Assembly (NCBI RefSeq): GCF_028595265.1
Contig: NZ_JAQQXP010000001.1
Location: 1,116,001 to 1,180,000, forward strand
Direction: 5' to 3'
Length of the DNA: 64,000 bases
Origin: Alteromonas gilva
GTDB lineage: Bacteria > Pseudomonadota > Gammaproteobacteria > Enterobacterales > Alteromonadaceae
Shown piece by piece: positions 32,205 through 41,835 of the stretch. Under the pieces are notes generated by a model. That model saw only the letters and a program-made list of their open reading frames with translations. It had not been told where the DNA came from and made no database searches. The first letter of the stretch is position 1. Each line of letters starts with the position of its first letter. A program made the position numbers and the translations under genes.

Positions 32205-32532
32205 TTATTGTTTCATTTTATTTCCTTAAGACGATGGATGTCAACAACAAGTAACATTTGTTTTACATTAGAAAGACAGGTCACAGTTAATGCGAAAGCG
32301 CGAGGGGAGTTGCCGTATGCGGTAGCAATTTAGCGATATCCATATGGATATTTGAGCAAATTGTACCAGACAGAATTGAACTGCAATTTTTTAGTGAGTT
32401 GCGCCCGGCTAGACAATAGCTATCGTCACGCAGCTATGACATCGAATTTGCGCCGCAATCAGCGTAAACTTTTGCCGCAATCTTTTTTCGGACGTGAATT
32501 GTTGAAAGATACTACTTCTGTGAATATTTCAT
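32205..32532. other. Intergenic region, no gene seen
   Basis: AT-rich leader of the TRAP operon on the left; the remaining part up to the terminator at 32533 has only short accidental frames. Confidence 0.4.
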
Positions 32533-32562
32533 AAAAAGAGGCTATTTTGATAGCCTCTTTTA
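32533..32562. terminator. Bidirectional Rho-independent terminator
   Basis: AAAAAGAGGCTA pairs with TAGCCTCTTTTA around a 6-nt loop (TTTTGA). A-rich on one side and T-rich on the other. It closes the outer-membrane protein gene at 32575 on the minus strand. Confidence 0.85.
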
Positions 32563-32574
32563 AACAGAGAACAA

Positions 32575-33051
32575 TTAGTACCTGTAGCCTATGCTGAAAA
32601 ACGGATATGTATCATCGTCATAAACGTTTAATGTGGCGCCGAGTGTAAGACCAGACTTACTGCGATTGTTAAAGTAGTATTTGTAACCTAGAGATAGTCC
32701 ATAATCTTGTTCTCTTTTAACCTCAAACTGATCTGTGAAGTAGTTTCTTTCATTGAAATAGCTTCTTTCATTCAAAACGCCATAATAGAGATTGATTGAA
32801 TGGTGCTTCTGAAGATAGTAATTAAAACCTCCGCCAAAGCCATATTCTTCATTGGTTCGGCTTGAATAAGAAAATACGCCTGCGGCCAGATAAACATCAA
32901 CATCTTCGAAACGGAGCGGCAAGTGTATTTGAGTTCCTAATCCCCCATATTCAATACCGACTCCAAATTCAAGAAAAGGTCTCTCGCTGGCATATGAATC
33001 AAATGACAGAAGTGTTGAGCTTAACGCAAGCGTTAACAATGTGTTTTTCAC
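32575..33051 (-). CDS. Small outer-membrane beta-barrel-like protein
   Basis: 158 residues with a signal peptide (LLTLALSSTLLSFDSYAS, cleaved near residue 22). The mature chain shows alternating hydrophobic/aromatic strands with tight turns (FLEFGVGIEYGG, VYLAAGVFSYSS, YGFGGGFNYYLQ, SINLYYGVLNE, YGLSLGYKYYF, GLTLGATLNVY) and ends in FFSIGYRY, a terminal aromatic that fits barrel assembly. This suggests an eight-strand barrel. I do not recognise a named family. Single gene with its own terminator. Confidence 0.75.
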   Translation of the reverse strand: MKNTLLTLALSSTLLSFDSYASERPFLEFGVGIEYGGLGTQIHLPLRFEDVDVYLAAGVFSYSSRTNEEYGFGGGFNYYLQKHHSINLYYGVLNERSYFNERNYFTDQFEVKREQDYGLSLGYKYYFNNRSKSGLTLGATLNVYDDDTYPFFSIGYRY

Positions 33052-33572
33052 GTAATATCCTTATAAATACTTCTTTAAAATAACCGCTATTGGAAATGGT
33101 AAGTTTTTATTAGTTCCCGAACTCAGATAATAAGTATACCGTTTTTATGTCTTTGTACTTCCCTTTCTGGCTATCCATCCTTGGCATCCAACCCCGTAAA
33201 CGACTCATGTAGCCATTTACGTCCTGCTTTTTAGCAACAAAACGCCAGGCCTGTGCGCCGGTCACGCTGTTGCTACACAAAGTGCTGTCATGGTGTTATT
33301 TTTGGGGAAAGGCCAATCGGCCTTATGGTTTATGATTTTCACTACATGAATGCGCTTCGAACACGAAGTCAGTTAAGCCTCGGGGCGATCAACGACTGTC
33401 AGAACAGGGATATTATCGACTACCGTTCTTCTATCGGCCATGATCTGGATTCATTGATTAGGTTGCGGGTCTCACCGCGTTTCAGCGCTTCAACAATATG
33501 AGAATGTAGCAATTGTTTCCGGTGTGAGTGTTGTAATGCCAACGCGCTTGCGGCGCACTGCAGGCAAACAGG
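33052..33572. other. Intergenic region, no gene seen
   Basis: 521 bp between the barrel protein and the IclR gene. Open frames here are short, lack ribosome sites and look non-coding. The part near 33052-33130 should hold the promoter of the barrel gene. Confidence 0.5.
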
Positions 33573-34367
33573 CTATACGCCAGTGCCTACGATGTCGCGC
33601 GCAACATGAACAAGCTGCGGGCCAACGCTGTTTAATGCCATATCTTCGGAGACTAAATAGGTAGGTCCACCGCAGTTTAACGCCATAACGCGGCCGTCCT
33701 GCAAGCGGATTGGCACGCCAACGCTGTTGACGGCGCGATCCCATTCGCCGAACGAGGTCACAAAGCCGTATTCTTCGTAGCATTTAAATGCGTTGTCGAG
33801 GCTGGCTTTATGCTGTGGCCATTTGTCGCCGGCACGGGTTTCAAGCTCCTTCATCACCACTTCCCGTTCTTCCAGTGGCATGCCGGCCAAATAAGCACGG
33901 CCCGCCGCTGAAGTAGGGATAGGCAGGCTGGAACCCACATCCATGCGCAGCGCCTGGGCATCGTCACCACGGCAGTTTTCAACATAAATCATGGTAAGAC
34001 GTTCGCGGATGGTGAGGCCTACCGACAGGTTAACCCTATCAGCGAGTGCCTGCATCATGGGCTTGGCTATCCGGCGAACCTGTAAATTAGACGTGTACGC
34101 ATAACCGAGCGCCAATACGCCGGCATCCAGCTGGTACTTTTCCAACTGCGTAGAATAAGACAAATAACCCAGCTTGCTTAAGGTATAGGTCATTCTGGAG
34201 ATGGTGGGTTTGGGTAAGCCGGTAATCCGGGCCAGATCCTGATTGCCCAGCACGCCGCCTTGTTGGCTAAACGCCCTTAATACATCCAGTCCCCTGGCAA
34301 GTGACTCAATAAACTTGCGGTCGTTGGTATCATTTTTTTTACGCGGAAGGTCACTAAACTCGGTCAT
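33573..34367 (-). CDS. IclR family transcriptional regulator
   Basis: 264 residues. N-terminal IclR winged helix (about residues 18-80): ESLARGLDVLRAFSQ, NQDLARITGLPKPTISRMTYTL and GYLSYSTQLEKYQL. C-terminal effector domain of GAF-like fold with VNLSVGLTIRERLTMIYVEN, the SAAGRAYLAGMP motif, GFVTSFGEWDRAVNSVGVP and a final ALNCGGPTY. It follows the thiolase of the seven-gene beta-oxidation operon with a 168-bp gap. Being the only regulator inside the catabolic region, it is the best candidate to bind the five repeats listed separately. It could act as repressor or activator. Confidence 0.93.
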   Translation of the reverse strand: MTEFSDLPRKKNDTNDRKFIESLARGLDVLRAFSQQGGVLGNQDLARITGLPKPTISRMTYTLSKLGYLSYSTQLEKYQLDAGVLALGYAYTSNLQVRRIAKPMMQALADRVNLSVGLTIRERLTMIYVENCRGDDAQALRMDVGSSLPIPTSAAGRAYLAGMPLEEREVVMKELETRAGDKWPQHKASLDNAFKCYEEYGFVTSFGEWDRAVNSVGVPIRLQDGRVMALNCGGPTYLVSEDMALNSVGPQLVHVARDIVGTGV

Positions 34368-34535
34368 ACAAAGTGTTACTCTTTTTCTAAGCTTGCTGAG
34401 AAATAGCCAAACAGGTAGCGTTTGTCAGGGTGCTCAAGGCTTCGAATTATTCATATTATTAGCGAATATTCTCTTTGAACCTGAGTATACACTGGATGTC
34501 TGGCTTTACAAATGCCCGCGTTAACAGGCGTTTGA

Positions 34536-35738
34536 CTAAACGCGTTCTATTACCATGGCTACGCCCTGACCAACGCCTATACACAGGCTAACAACAGCGA
34601 AGCGCCCTTGTGATGCCTCTAACTGACGCAAAGCCGTGAGCAGTAAGCGAATGCCCGAGGCACCAAGAGGGTGCCCGACAGCAATAGCGCCGCCATTGGG
34701 GTTCACGCGCGCATCATCAAAGCTAATGCCGAGTAATTGCAAACAGCCTAATACCTGCACTGCAAAAGCTTCGTTAATTTCAATAATATCCATATCATCA
34801 AGAGACAGCTTAGCCCGCTTGAGTGCTTTACGTATGGCGTACACCGGGCCAAGCCCCATTACCCGCGGTTCTACGCCGGCTACGGCAGAGGCGACAATCC
34901 GCGCCCGTGGTGATATCCCCAGCTTATCGCCGGCTGCCAGACTGCCAAGCAACAATGCCGCGGCGCCATCATTGATCCCCGACGCATTGCCGGCGGTAAC
35001 CACGCCACCGGTAAATAGCGGTGACAATGACGCCAGTTTTTCAGCGCTTGAGTCGGCACGGGGGTGTTCATCTTTGGTCATTTCACTCATTACCCGTCGC
35101 TTCGCGGTAGCAACAGACACAGGCAGTATTTCGTCAGCAAAGAAACCATGGCTGTTTGCCCGCTGGTATTTGTGTTGCGAGGCAAGGGCAAAGGTATCAC
35201 TTTGCTGCCGGGAAATGTTGAGCTCGTGGGCGATATTGTCGGCGGTTTGCGGCATGGTATCATCGCCAAAGTTGGCGCTGATCTGCGGGTTAGGAAAGCG
35301 TGCCCCAATCGTGCTGTCGAAAACACTGATATCGCGGCCAAATGGCTGACTGTTCTTGGCCATCACAAAGGGCGCCCTGCTCATACTTTCAACGCCCCCG
35401 GCAATTAGCCACTCGCCCTCATTGCAGGCAATGGCACGACTCGCTTCAATGGCTGCCGACAAGCCACTGCCGCACAAGCGGTTTTGGGTTTGCGCCGCCA
35501 CCGTTACCGGCAAGCCAGCCAGTAGCGCTGCGTGACGGGCTACGTTACGGGCATCCTCACCGGCCTGATTGGTGCATCCTATTACCACATCTTCGATAGT
35601 TTCCAGAGGCATATCCTGGCGGCTTAGTAACCCCTTGAGACAGAGTGCCAGCAAGTCGTCTGGCCGGGTATGCGCCAGGGCGCCGCCATGACGACCAAAG
35701 GCCGTTCGCAATCCGTCATAGATATAAGCATGTTGCAT
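34536..35738 (-). CDS. Acetyl-CoA C-acyltransferase (thiolase)
   Basis: 400 residues from the ATG at 35736-35738 (MQHAYIYDGLRTAFG); the longer frame overlaps the previous gene. Thiolase catalytic residues: nucleophilic Cys in QNRLCGSGLSA, His in GGAIAVGHPLGASG, and Cys in SLCIGVGQG. Resembles 3-oxoadipyl-CoA/acetoacetyl-CoA-type thiolases (GLRTAFGRHGGALA). It cleaves a 3-ketoacyl-CoA in the last beta-oxidation step. Last gene of the seven-gene operon. Confidence 0.94.
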   Translation of the reverse strand: MQHAYIYDGLRTAFGRHGGALAHTRPDDLLALCLKGLLSRQDMPLETIEDVVIGCTNQAGEDARNVARHAALLAGLPVTVAAQTQNRLCGSGLSAAIEASRAIACNEGEWLIAGGVESMSRAPFVMAKNSQPFGRDISVFDSTIGARFPNPQISANFGDDTMPQTADNIAHELNISRQQSDTFALASQHKYQRANSHGFFADEILPVSVATAKRRVMSEMTKDEHPRADSSAEKLASLSPLFTGGVVTAGNASGINDGAAALLLGSLAAGDKLGISPRARIVASAVAGVEPRVMGLGPVYAIRKALKRAKLSLDDMDIIEINEAFAVQVLGCLQLLGISFDDARVNPNGGAIAVGHPLGASGIRLLLTALRQLEASQGRFAVVSLCIGVGQGVAMVIERV

Positions 35739-35749
35739 AGGCAAACCTT

Positions 35750-37261
35750 TTATTGTTTTGTTGGTTGGTATTCGGTCAGCACGCACCGCACCAGGTAACG
35801 ACTGGGTCGGTAGCGGGGATCGCCGGTTTGAGCAAACAGCGCATTAAGAATTGTCAGGACACGCTCATAACCAATGCGTTCAGCCCAGGCAAATGCGCCA
35901 AAGGGATAGCCCAGTCCAAGCTGCATGGCGCTATCCACGTCGCGGGCACTGGCAATGCCTTTGTGTACAATGTCGCAGGCAATGTTAATAATGCAGGCCA
36001 GCGTCCGCTGACTAACAAACCCATCGCTATCGTTGATCGTCGCAACTTGTTTACCCGCAACAGCGAACAGTGCCTGTGCATTGTCGGCAAATTCGTCGCT
36101 GGTTGATTGGGTACGCATGAGTACCCGCAGCGGTGATTCGGCGAACAGCGGGTCCACAGCGATGGTGCGCTGCGGATCAACACCTAACTGATGCGCCATA
36201 CTGGTAGCGTCGATGCCCCAGGGGCTGATTAAAATAAGCGCCTGATCTGAGGGCTGGACATTGTTTTCAATGGTTACCCCGGTACTGGCCAGCAACATCG
36301 CTAACTGCTGAGCTTCCGGGGTATCCGCCCGGGCAATCCAAACCGGTTTGGGCGCATATGCCGGTATTGCCGGAGACGTTGGCTCAATTGGCTTGCCGTC
36401 CTCATATGCGTAAAAACCTTTACCGCTTTTGCGGCCATATAATCCAGCCTGTACGCGCAATTCAGCCAGCGGGCTGGGCCGATAGCGTGGGTCGTGGTAG
36501 AACTGCTGGTAAATGGATTCTGTCACGCGATGTGAAACATCCAGCCCGGTTAAATCAAACAAGGCAAAGGGGCCCATTTTAAAACCGCACTGGGTAGTAA
36601 GAATGCGATCGATAGTGGCCACATCGGCGACTTGTTCGGCCAGTATGTGCAATGCCTCGCCGCCGTAGCCGCGGCCCACATGGTTAACTAAAAAGCCGGG
36701 CATGTCTTTTACCGTCACCGGGGTATGGCCAAACTCGCGCGTTAACGCAATCAGTTGTTCGCCGACATGCGCTGCGGTTTGCATGGCGCTAATAACTTCG
36801 ACCAGGCGCATTAACGGCACCGGGTTAAAAAAATGCCAGCCGGCAACCCGCTGGGGATGCTGGCATCCGCCAGCCAGACGGGTGACCGACAATGATGAGG
36901 TATTGGTAGCTAAAATGCAGGTGTCGGAAACGTGTTGCTCAAGTTCGGCAAACAGGGCCGCTTTTGCCTCGTGTTGCTCCACGATGGCTTCAACCACCAG
37001 ATTGCAGTCAGCCATGGCCGCAAGTGCCTTGCTGTCGATGAGCGTGAGGTTAGCTAACGCCTGTTCGGCTGTGATCTCAGCGAGCTGCCCTTTGTCGGCT
37101 TGCTTGCGGAGCATTTTATCAATAAATGCTTTGGCATCGCTGAGTGCCTGCGGTTGGGCATCGGCTAGGATGACTCGTTTACCACAGCCCAGCAACACTT
37201 GTGCAATGCCGCGGCCCATGGCACCGGCTCCTACTACACCAATCTGCTCAATCGCATTCAT
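35750..37261 (-). CDS. 3-hydroxyacyl-CoA dehydrogenase, long form (PaaH-like)
   Basis: 503 residues from the ATG at 37259-37261 with an AGGA box; an in-frame GTG lies two codons earlier. N-terminal Rossmann site GVVGAGAMGRGIAQV; catalytic His in GWHFFNPVPLMRLVE; then VNHVGRGYGGEALHI and a C-terminal duplicated HAD domain (PFGAFAWAERIGYERV). The doubled C-terminal part and length are those of PaaH/PaaC-type enzymes in aromatic and dicarboxylic acyl-CoA catabolism. Lies 11 bp before the thiolase. Confidence 0.93.
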   Translation of the reverse strand: MNAIEQIGVVGAGAMGRGIAQVLLGCGKRVILADAQPQALSDAKAFIDKMLRKQADKGQLAEITAEQALANLTLIDSKALAAMADCNLVVEAIVEQHEAKAALFAELEQHVSDTCILATNTSSLSVTRLAGGCQHPQRVAGWHFFNPVPLMRLVEVISAMQTAAHVGEQLIALTREFGHTPVTVKDMPGFLVNHVGRGYGGEALHILAEQVADVATIDRILTTQCGFKMGPFALFDLTGLDVSHRVTESIYQQFYHDPRYRPSPLAELRVQAGLYGRKSGKGFYAYEDGKPIEPTSPAIPAYAPKPVWIARADTPEAQQLAMLLASTGVTIENNVQPSDQALILISPWGIDATSMAHQLGVDPQRTIAVDPLFAESPLRVLMRTQSTSDEFADNAQALFAVAGKQVATINDSDGFVSQRTLACIINIACDIVHKGIASARDVDSAMQLGLGYPFGAFAWAERIGYERVLTILNALFAQTGDPRYRPSRYLVRCVLTEYQPTKQ

Positions 37262-37270
37262 AACCACGTC

Positions 37271-38917
37271 CTACATGTTGGGATAATTGGGGCCACCGGC
37301 GCCTTCAGGCACCACCCAGCAAATATTCTGTGACGGATCCTTAATGTCACAGGTTTTACAATGCACGCAGTTTTGGGCGTTGATTTGTAGCTCGGGGCCG
37401 GCACTGCCCTCGACGATTTCATACACGCCCGCCGGGCAGTAACGCTGGGCGGGTTCGTCATAGCGAGGCAGATTCACCTGCACCGGAATCGAAAGGTCTT
37501 TTAGCTGCAAATGCACCGGTTGATCTTCTTCGTGGTTGGTATTGGACATATACACCGAAGAAGATTTGTCGAAGCTCAGTTTGCCATCGGGCTTAGGGTA
37601 GTCTTTTGCCGGGCATTCGCTGGCGGGTTTGAGCTGCGCGTAATCGGGGGTTCGATCGTGCAGTGTCCAGGGCACCTTGCCGTTAAACAGATTTTGCTCA
37701 AGCCAGTTATAAGCGCCGCCGATCAGCGTGCCAAATTTATGCAGTGCCGGGCCAAAGTTACGGCTGCTGTGCAGTTCCTGGTGTAACCATGACTGTTTAA
37801 AGGCTTCGGTATAGCCGCTCAGGGTTACGGTTTCTTTGTCCTGGCTTAATGCTTTTACAACGCTTTGTGCTGCCAGCATGCCCGATTTCATGGCGGTATG
37901 GGTACCTTTGATCTTGGCAAAGTTTAATGTACCGGCATCACAGCCAATGAGCAGTCCACCGGGAAAAGCCATTTCCGGCAGCGCGTTTAAACCGCCTTTG
38001 GCAATGGCTCTGGCCCCATAGCTAATGCGCTTGCCCTGGCTCAGTACAGCGGCAAAATGCGGATGGTGTTTCATTTGCTGAAACTCATCAAACGGACTCA
38101 AATGCGGGTTGCTGTAATTTAAATCAACAATAAGGCCAACCACCACCTGGTTATCCTCAGCATGATACATAAAGCAGCCGCCGCTGGTATCACCGTCCAG
38201 TGGCCAGCCAGAACCATGCACCACCAAACCGGGCTCATGCACAGCAGGGTCGACTTCCCACAATTCTTTGATGCCAATAGCGTAATGCTGGGGATCGCTT
38301 TGTTCATCAAGCTTAAACCGCTCAATTAACTGCTTGCCCAGATGACCTCGGCAACCCTCCGCAAATAAGGTGTAGCGGCCATTTAATGCCATACCCGGCA
38401 TGTAACCGTCTTTGTGTGTACCGTCTTTCGCAACGCCCATATCACCGGTGAGTACGCCTTTTACCGAGCCGTCGTCGTGATAGGTGATGTCGGCAGCGGC
38501 AAAGCCGGGGAATATTTCTACGCCGATATTTTCGGCCTGGTTGGCCAGCCAGCGACAAAAATTACCCAGGCTGATGACATAGTTACCGTCATTATGCATC
38601 GGCGCAGGGATCGCCCAGCCGGGAATTTTGGTGGCGCGTTCATGGTCTTTAAACAGGTAAAGTTCATCGCGGGTAACCGGCGTATTAAGCGGTGCGCCGA
38701 GGGTTTGCCAGTCGGGGATAAGTTCGTCGAGGGCACTGGTTTCAAGAATGGCACCCGAGAGTATGTGAGCGCCTACTTCAGAGCCTTTTTCCAGCACACA
38801 AACACTGATCTCCTGATCGTTGGCGTTAGCCATTTTTTTGATTTGATAAGCGGCCGAGAGGCCGGCTGGCCCAGCGCCGATGATGACAACGTCGAAATCC
38901 ATCGATTCTCGTTCCAC
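37271..38917 (-). CDS. Electron transfer flavoprotein-ubiquinone oxidoreductase
   Basis: 548 residues, starting at the GTG at 38915-38917 with a GAGG box; the opening (M)ERESMDFDVVIIGAGPAG is the usual start for this family. FAD-binding GAGPAGLSAA at the N-terminus, ETF-QO segments such as AHILSGAILE and GTHTAMKSGMLAAQ, and a C-terminal [4Fe-4S] site with Cys residues in RYCPAGVYE and NCVHCKTCDIKD. It passes electrons from ETF to ubiquinone at the inner membrane. Genes for both ETF subunits lie just upstream on the same strand. Confidence 0.96.
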   Translation of the reverse strand: MERESMDFDVVIIGAGPAGLSAAYQIKKMANANDQEISVCVLEKGSEVGAHILSGAILETSALDELIPDWQTLGAPLNTPVTRDELYLFKDHERATKIPGWAIPAPMHNDGNYVISLGNFCRWLANQAENIGVEIFPGFAAADITYHDDGSVKGVLTGDMGVAKDGTHKDGYMPGMALNGRYTLFAEGCRGHLGKQLIERFKLDEQSDPQHYAIGIKELWEVDPAVHEPGLVVHGSGWPLDGDTSGGCFMYHAEDNQVVVGLIVDLNYSNPHLSPFDEFQQMKHHPHFAAVLSQGKRISYGARAIAKGGLNALPEMAFPGGLLIGCDAGTLNFAKIKGTHTAMKSGMLAAQSVVKALSQDKETVTLSGYTEAFKQSWLHQELHSSRNFGPALHKFGTLIGGAYNWLEQNLFNGKVPWTLHDRTPDYAQLKPASECPAKDYPKPDGKLSFDKSSSVYMSNTNHEEDQPVHLQLKDLSIPVQVNLPRYDEPAQRYCPAGVYEIVEGSAGPELQINAQNCVHCKTCDIKDPSQNICWVVPEGAGGPNYPNM

Positions 38918-39020
38918 AGCGAATCCTCAGGTTAGTGATAAAATAGGCTGTGCGGCAGGCGCCGGTCACAGCGAGTTGGGCGTATAGCAGACCAGCAGGT
39001 TATGCCGGTCGCTGGCCGAG

Positions 39021-39947
39021 TTAAAGTGCGTTTTCCAGCTCGGGTAATACGCTAAACAGGTCGCCCACCAAACCGTAATCAGCAACCTGAAATATCGGTG
39101 CTTCTTCGTCTTTGTTGATGGCTACAATCACCTTGGAGTCTTTCATACCGGCGAGGTGCTGAATGGCACCGGAGATGCCTACCGCGATATACAGATCCGG
39201 GGCGACAATTTTACCGGTTTGACCCACCTGCATATCATTGGGTACAAAGCCAGAATCCACAGCTGCACGTGATGCGCCAACTGCGGCGCCCAGTTTGTCG
39301 GCGACACTTTCCAGCAAGGCAAAGTTTTCACCATTGCCCATGCCACGACCACCGGAGATGATCACGCTGGCGCTGGCAAGCTCAGGGCGTTCTGACCTGG
39401 CTAGTTGCTCGTCAACAAACTCGCTCTGGCTGGTGTGCACAATACCGCAAGTCTGCACAGGTGCGCTGTTATCGGTCATACCTGCGGCGTCAAAGGCACT
39501 GGTACGCACGGTGAGCACTTTTTTGCTGTCCAGCGATTGCACCGTGGCCATGGCGTTACCCGCATAGGTGGGGCGGGTAAAGGTATCGGCGCTAACAATG
39601 GCGACGATATCGGAAATCTGTGCCACATCCAGTAAGGCTGCGACGCGAGGCATCACGTTTTTACCCGTGGTGGTACCCGGCGCCATAATGTAGTCATAGT
39701 CACTGGCCAGTTCGGCAACGAGCCTGGCGGTGTTTTCGGCCAGCTGATGCGCATAGGCTGTGTCGTCGGCCACAATTACGTCGCTGACGCCACTCACTTT
39801 ACCGGCCTGTTCGGCCACCGCCTGACAGTCACTACCAATCACCAGCAGGGTAATGGGCAGATCAAGCTCAATGGCGGCGGATACCGTATTCAGGGTGGCG
39901 GGTTTTAAGTCCTGATTGTCATGTTCTGCAATGAGTAAAATGGCCAT
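39021..39947 (-). CDS. etfA: Electron transfer flavoprotein alpha subunit
   Basis: 308 residues. The FAD-binding C-terminal domain is clear: SGGRGMGNGENFALLE, AAVGASRAAVDSGFVPNDMQVGQTG, YIAVGISGAIQHLAGM and INKDEEAPIFQVADYGLVGDLF. The N-terminal domain pairs with the beta subunit, whose gene ends 1 bp before this start. Receives electrons from the acyl-CoA dehydrogenases of the same operon. Confidence 0.97.
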   Translation of the reverse strand: MAILLIAEHDNQDLKPATLNTVSAAIELDLPITLLVIGSDCQAVAEQAGKVSGVSDVIVADDTAYAHQLAENTARLVAELASDYDYIMAPGTTTGKNVMPRVAALLDVAQISDIVAIVSADTFTRPTYAGNAMATVQSLDSKKVLTVRTSAFDAAGMTDNSAPVQTCGIVHTSQSEFVDEQLARSERPELASASVIISGGRGMGNGENFALLESVADKLGAAVGASRAAVDSGFVPNDMQVGQTGKIVAPDLYIAVGISGAIQHLAGMKDSKVIVAINKDEEAPIFQVADYGLVGDLFSVLPELENAL

Positions 39948-39948
39948 A

Positions 39949-40698
39949 TCAAATCACCTTGGCTTCGTTTTTGAGTTTGTCTACCAGCTCTGTTACCGAC
40001 GCCACTTTAACGCCGGCGCTGCGTTGTGCGGGCGGTGCCACACTAACTAAGCGGGTATGCGTGGCTAGCGTTACACCGAGTGACTCAGGCGATAGCGTTT
40101 CCAGAGGCTTGCGCTTGGCTTTCATAATGTTGGGTAACTTTGCGAAACGCGGCTCATTAAGACGCAGATCGGTGGTCACCACAGCCGGCAATTTCATTGC
40201 CAGTGTTTGCAAGCCACCGTCTATTTCGCGGGTGACTGTCACGGTGTTATCCGCTACGTTAACCTTTGAGGCAAAAGTGGCCTGGGGCATATCACACAGT
40301 GCAGCGAGCATCTGACCGGTTTGATTGTTGTCCGAATCGATGGCCTGTTTGCCCATAATGACCAGTGATGGTTGCTCCTGCTCTACCACTTTTGCCAGCA
40401 GCTTAGCCACGTTGAGAGATTCGGTTTGCGCGTCTGCTTCGACCAGAATAGCCCGGTCAGCACCCAGTGCGAGTGCGGTGCGAAGCTGCTCCTGAGCATT
40501 CGATGGACCTACTGACACCACTACAATCTCGCTGGCGATGCCTTGTTCTTTTAAACGCACGGCTTCTTCCACGGCAATTTCGCAAAAGGGGTTAATGGCC
40601 ATTTTTACATTGGTTAAATCAACGTCACTACCATCAGGCTTAACGCGGATCTTGACGTTGTAATCGATGACACGTTTTACCGTAACAAGTACTTTCAT
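39949..40698 (-). CDS. etfB: Electron transfer flavoprotein beta subunit
   Basis: 249 residues. Family pattern: MKVLVTVKRVIDYNVKIRV, INPFCEIAVEEAVRLKE, VSVGPSNAQEQLRTALALGADRAILVE, and GKQAIDSDNNQTGQMLAALCDMPQ. Binds AMP and docks the dehydrogenases. Immediately before etfA and 9 bp after the acyl-CoA dehydrogenase gene. Confidence 0.97.
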   Translation of the reverse strand: MKVLVTVKRVIDYNVKIRVKPDGSDVDLTNVKMAINPFCEIAVEEAVRLKEQGIASEIVVVSVGPSNAQEQLRTALALGADRAILVEADAQTESLNVAKLLAKVVEQEQPSLVIMGKQAIDSDNNQTGQMLAALCDMPQATFASKVNVADNTVTVTREIDGGLQTLAMKLPAVVTTDLRLNEPRFAKLPNIMKAKRKPLETLSPESLGVTLATHTRLVSVAPPAQRSAGVKVASVTELVDKLKNEAKVI

Positions 40699-40707
40699 GG
40701 CGTTCTC

Positions 40708-41823
40708 CTATGCTGCCTGGCGTTGTTTTACCAGGTTGTCGAGGTGGCAATCCATGGAGCCAAACAGGCTGTTGATCATGGTTAAACGCTTGAACATGTG
40801 ACCCACATCGAGTTCGTCGGTAACGCCCATACCGCCGTGCAGTTGCACTGCTGTCTGGCCGACTAATCGCGCTGCCTGACCGATTTTCCACTTTAAAAAC
40901 TGACTGGCTTTGTTGGCGGCAGCGGCATCACCTTCGCCAATCGTGATAGCGGCGAAGTACACCATAGAGCGTGCCTGCTCGCATTCCATAAACATGTCTA
41001 CCATGTTGTGCTGCAGCACCTGAAATTTGGCGATAGGAACGTCAAATTGCTTGCGTACTTTGGTGTATTCCACGGTGGCCTTGAGCATTTTATCCATCAG
41101 CGCGACGGCTTCGGCAGACACTGCGACAATGGCGTCGTTTAACACTGCATTGATGGTGGCTTCGGCATCATCAGAGTCGCCCAGGCGGGTAGCGCTCACA
41201 TTGTTAAAGGTTAGATCGCTGGCGCGGCCGCCATCATTGGTGGGGTAGTGATGGGCACTGATCCCTTCTGCATCAGCATCAACCAGATAAAGACCAATCG
41301 CATTGTCATTGCGCGCTGCAATAACCAGTTTGTCGGCACTGGCGGCATTTAAGACCACGGATTTTTTACCGCTAAGCACGACATCGCTGCCGCTGCCCGC
41401 GGCTTTAGTTGTGATGGCGCTGATGTCTGTTGGAGCCTGGGCTTCCCAGGCGGCAAAGGCCAGTTTAAGCTCGCCGCCGACAATGCCACCAATCAAAGCC
41501 TCTTTTTGCTCTGCAGTGCCGCAGCGCTGAATGGCGTTTCCAGCCAGAATGACGGTTGATAAATAAGGCTCTACCAGCAAGCCTTTGCCCAGTTCGGTCA
41601 TTAGCACCATCACGTCGGTGGCGTTGCCGTCGAGACCGCCAAATTCCTCTTCGAAGGGCAGTGCCAGCCAGCCCAGTTCAGCAAATAACTGCCAGTTATC
41701 TTCACTGTAACCTAACTCTGATTTACTGTGTTTCTGGCGTGTTTCAAAGTCGTACTTATTGTGGATAAACTTATCCGCACTGTCCTGCAGCATTTGCTGG
41801 ATATCGTTTAATGCAAAATCCAT
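40708..41823 (-). CDS. Acyl-CoA dehydrogenase, small partner type
   Basis: 371 residues, ACAD fold: N-terminal helices with FAELGWLALPFEEEFGG, middle beta domain, and C-terminal QVLQHNMVDMFMECEQARSM and AVQLHGGMGVTDE. The usual FAD-contact and catalytic segment YEGTxxIQ is replaced by MINSLFGSMDCHLD, so this subunit lacks a normal catalytic Glu there. Together with the adjacent full ACAD (12 bp away) it probably makes a heteromeric enzyme like the paired dehydrogenases of steroid and alicyclic acid degradation; this is inferred. Confidence 0.92.
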   Translation of the reverse strand: MDFALNDIQQMLQDSADKFIHNKYDFETRQKHSKSELGYSEDNWQLFAELGWLALPFEEEFGGLDGNATDVMVLMTELGKGLLVEPYLSTVILAGNAIQRCGTAEQKEALIGGIVGGELKLAFAAWEAQAPTDISAITTKAAGSGSDVVLSGKKSVVLNAASADKLVIAARNDNAIGLYLVDADAEGISAHHYPTNDGGRASDLTFNNVSATRLGDSDDAEATINAVLNDAIVAVSAEAVALMDKMLKATVEYTKVRKQFDVPIAKFQVLQHNMVDMFMECEQARSMVYFAAITIGEGDAAAANKASQFLKWKIGQAARLVGQTAVQLHGGMGVTDELDVGHMFKRLTMINSLFGSMDCHLDNLVKQRQAA

Positions 41824-41835
41824 AATTTATCCTCC

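Noticed and set aside
33253..33501. 82-residue frame between the barrel protein and IclR genes
   Set aside because: No ribosome site, unlikely composition and no family likeness.
38881..38935. Possible sixth copy of the regulon motif (TTCCACAGCGAAT)
   Set aside because: It lies at the ETF-QO start, two bases are missing from the centre and the gene is probably read from the upstream operon.
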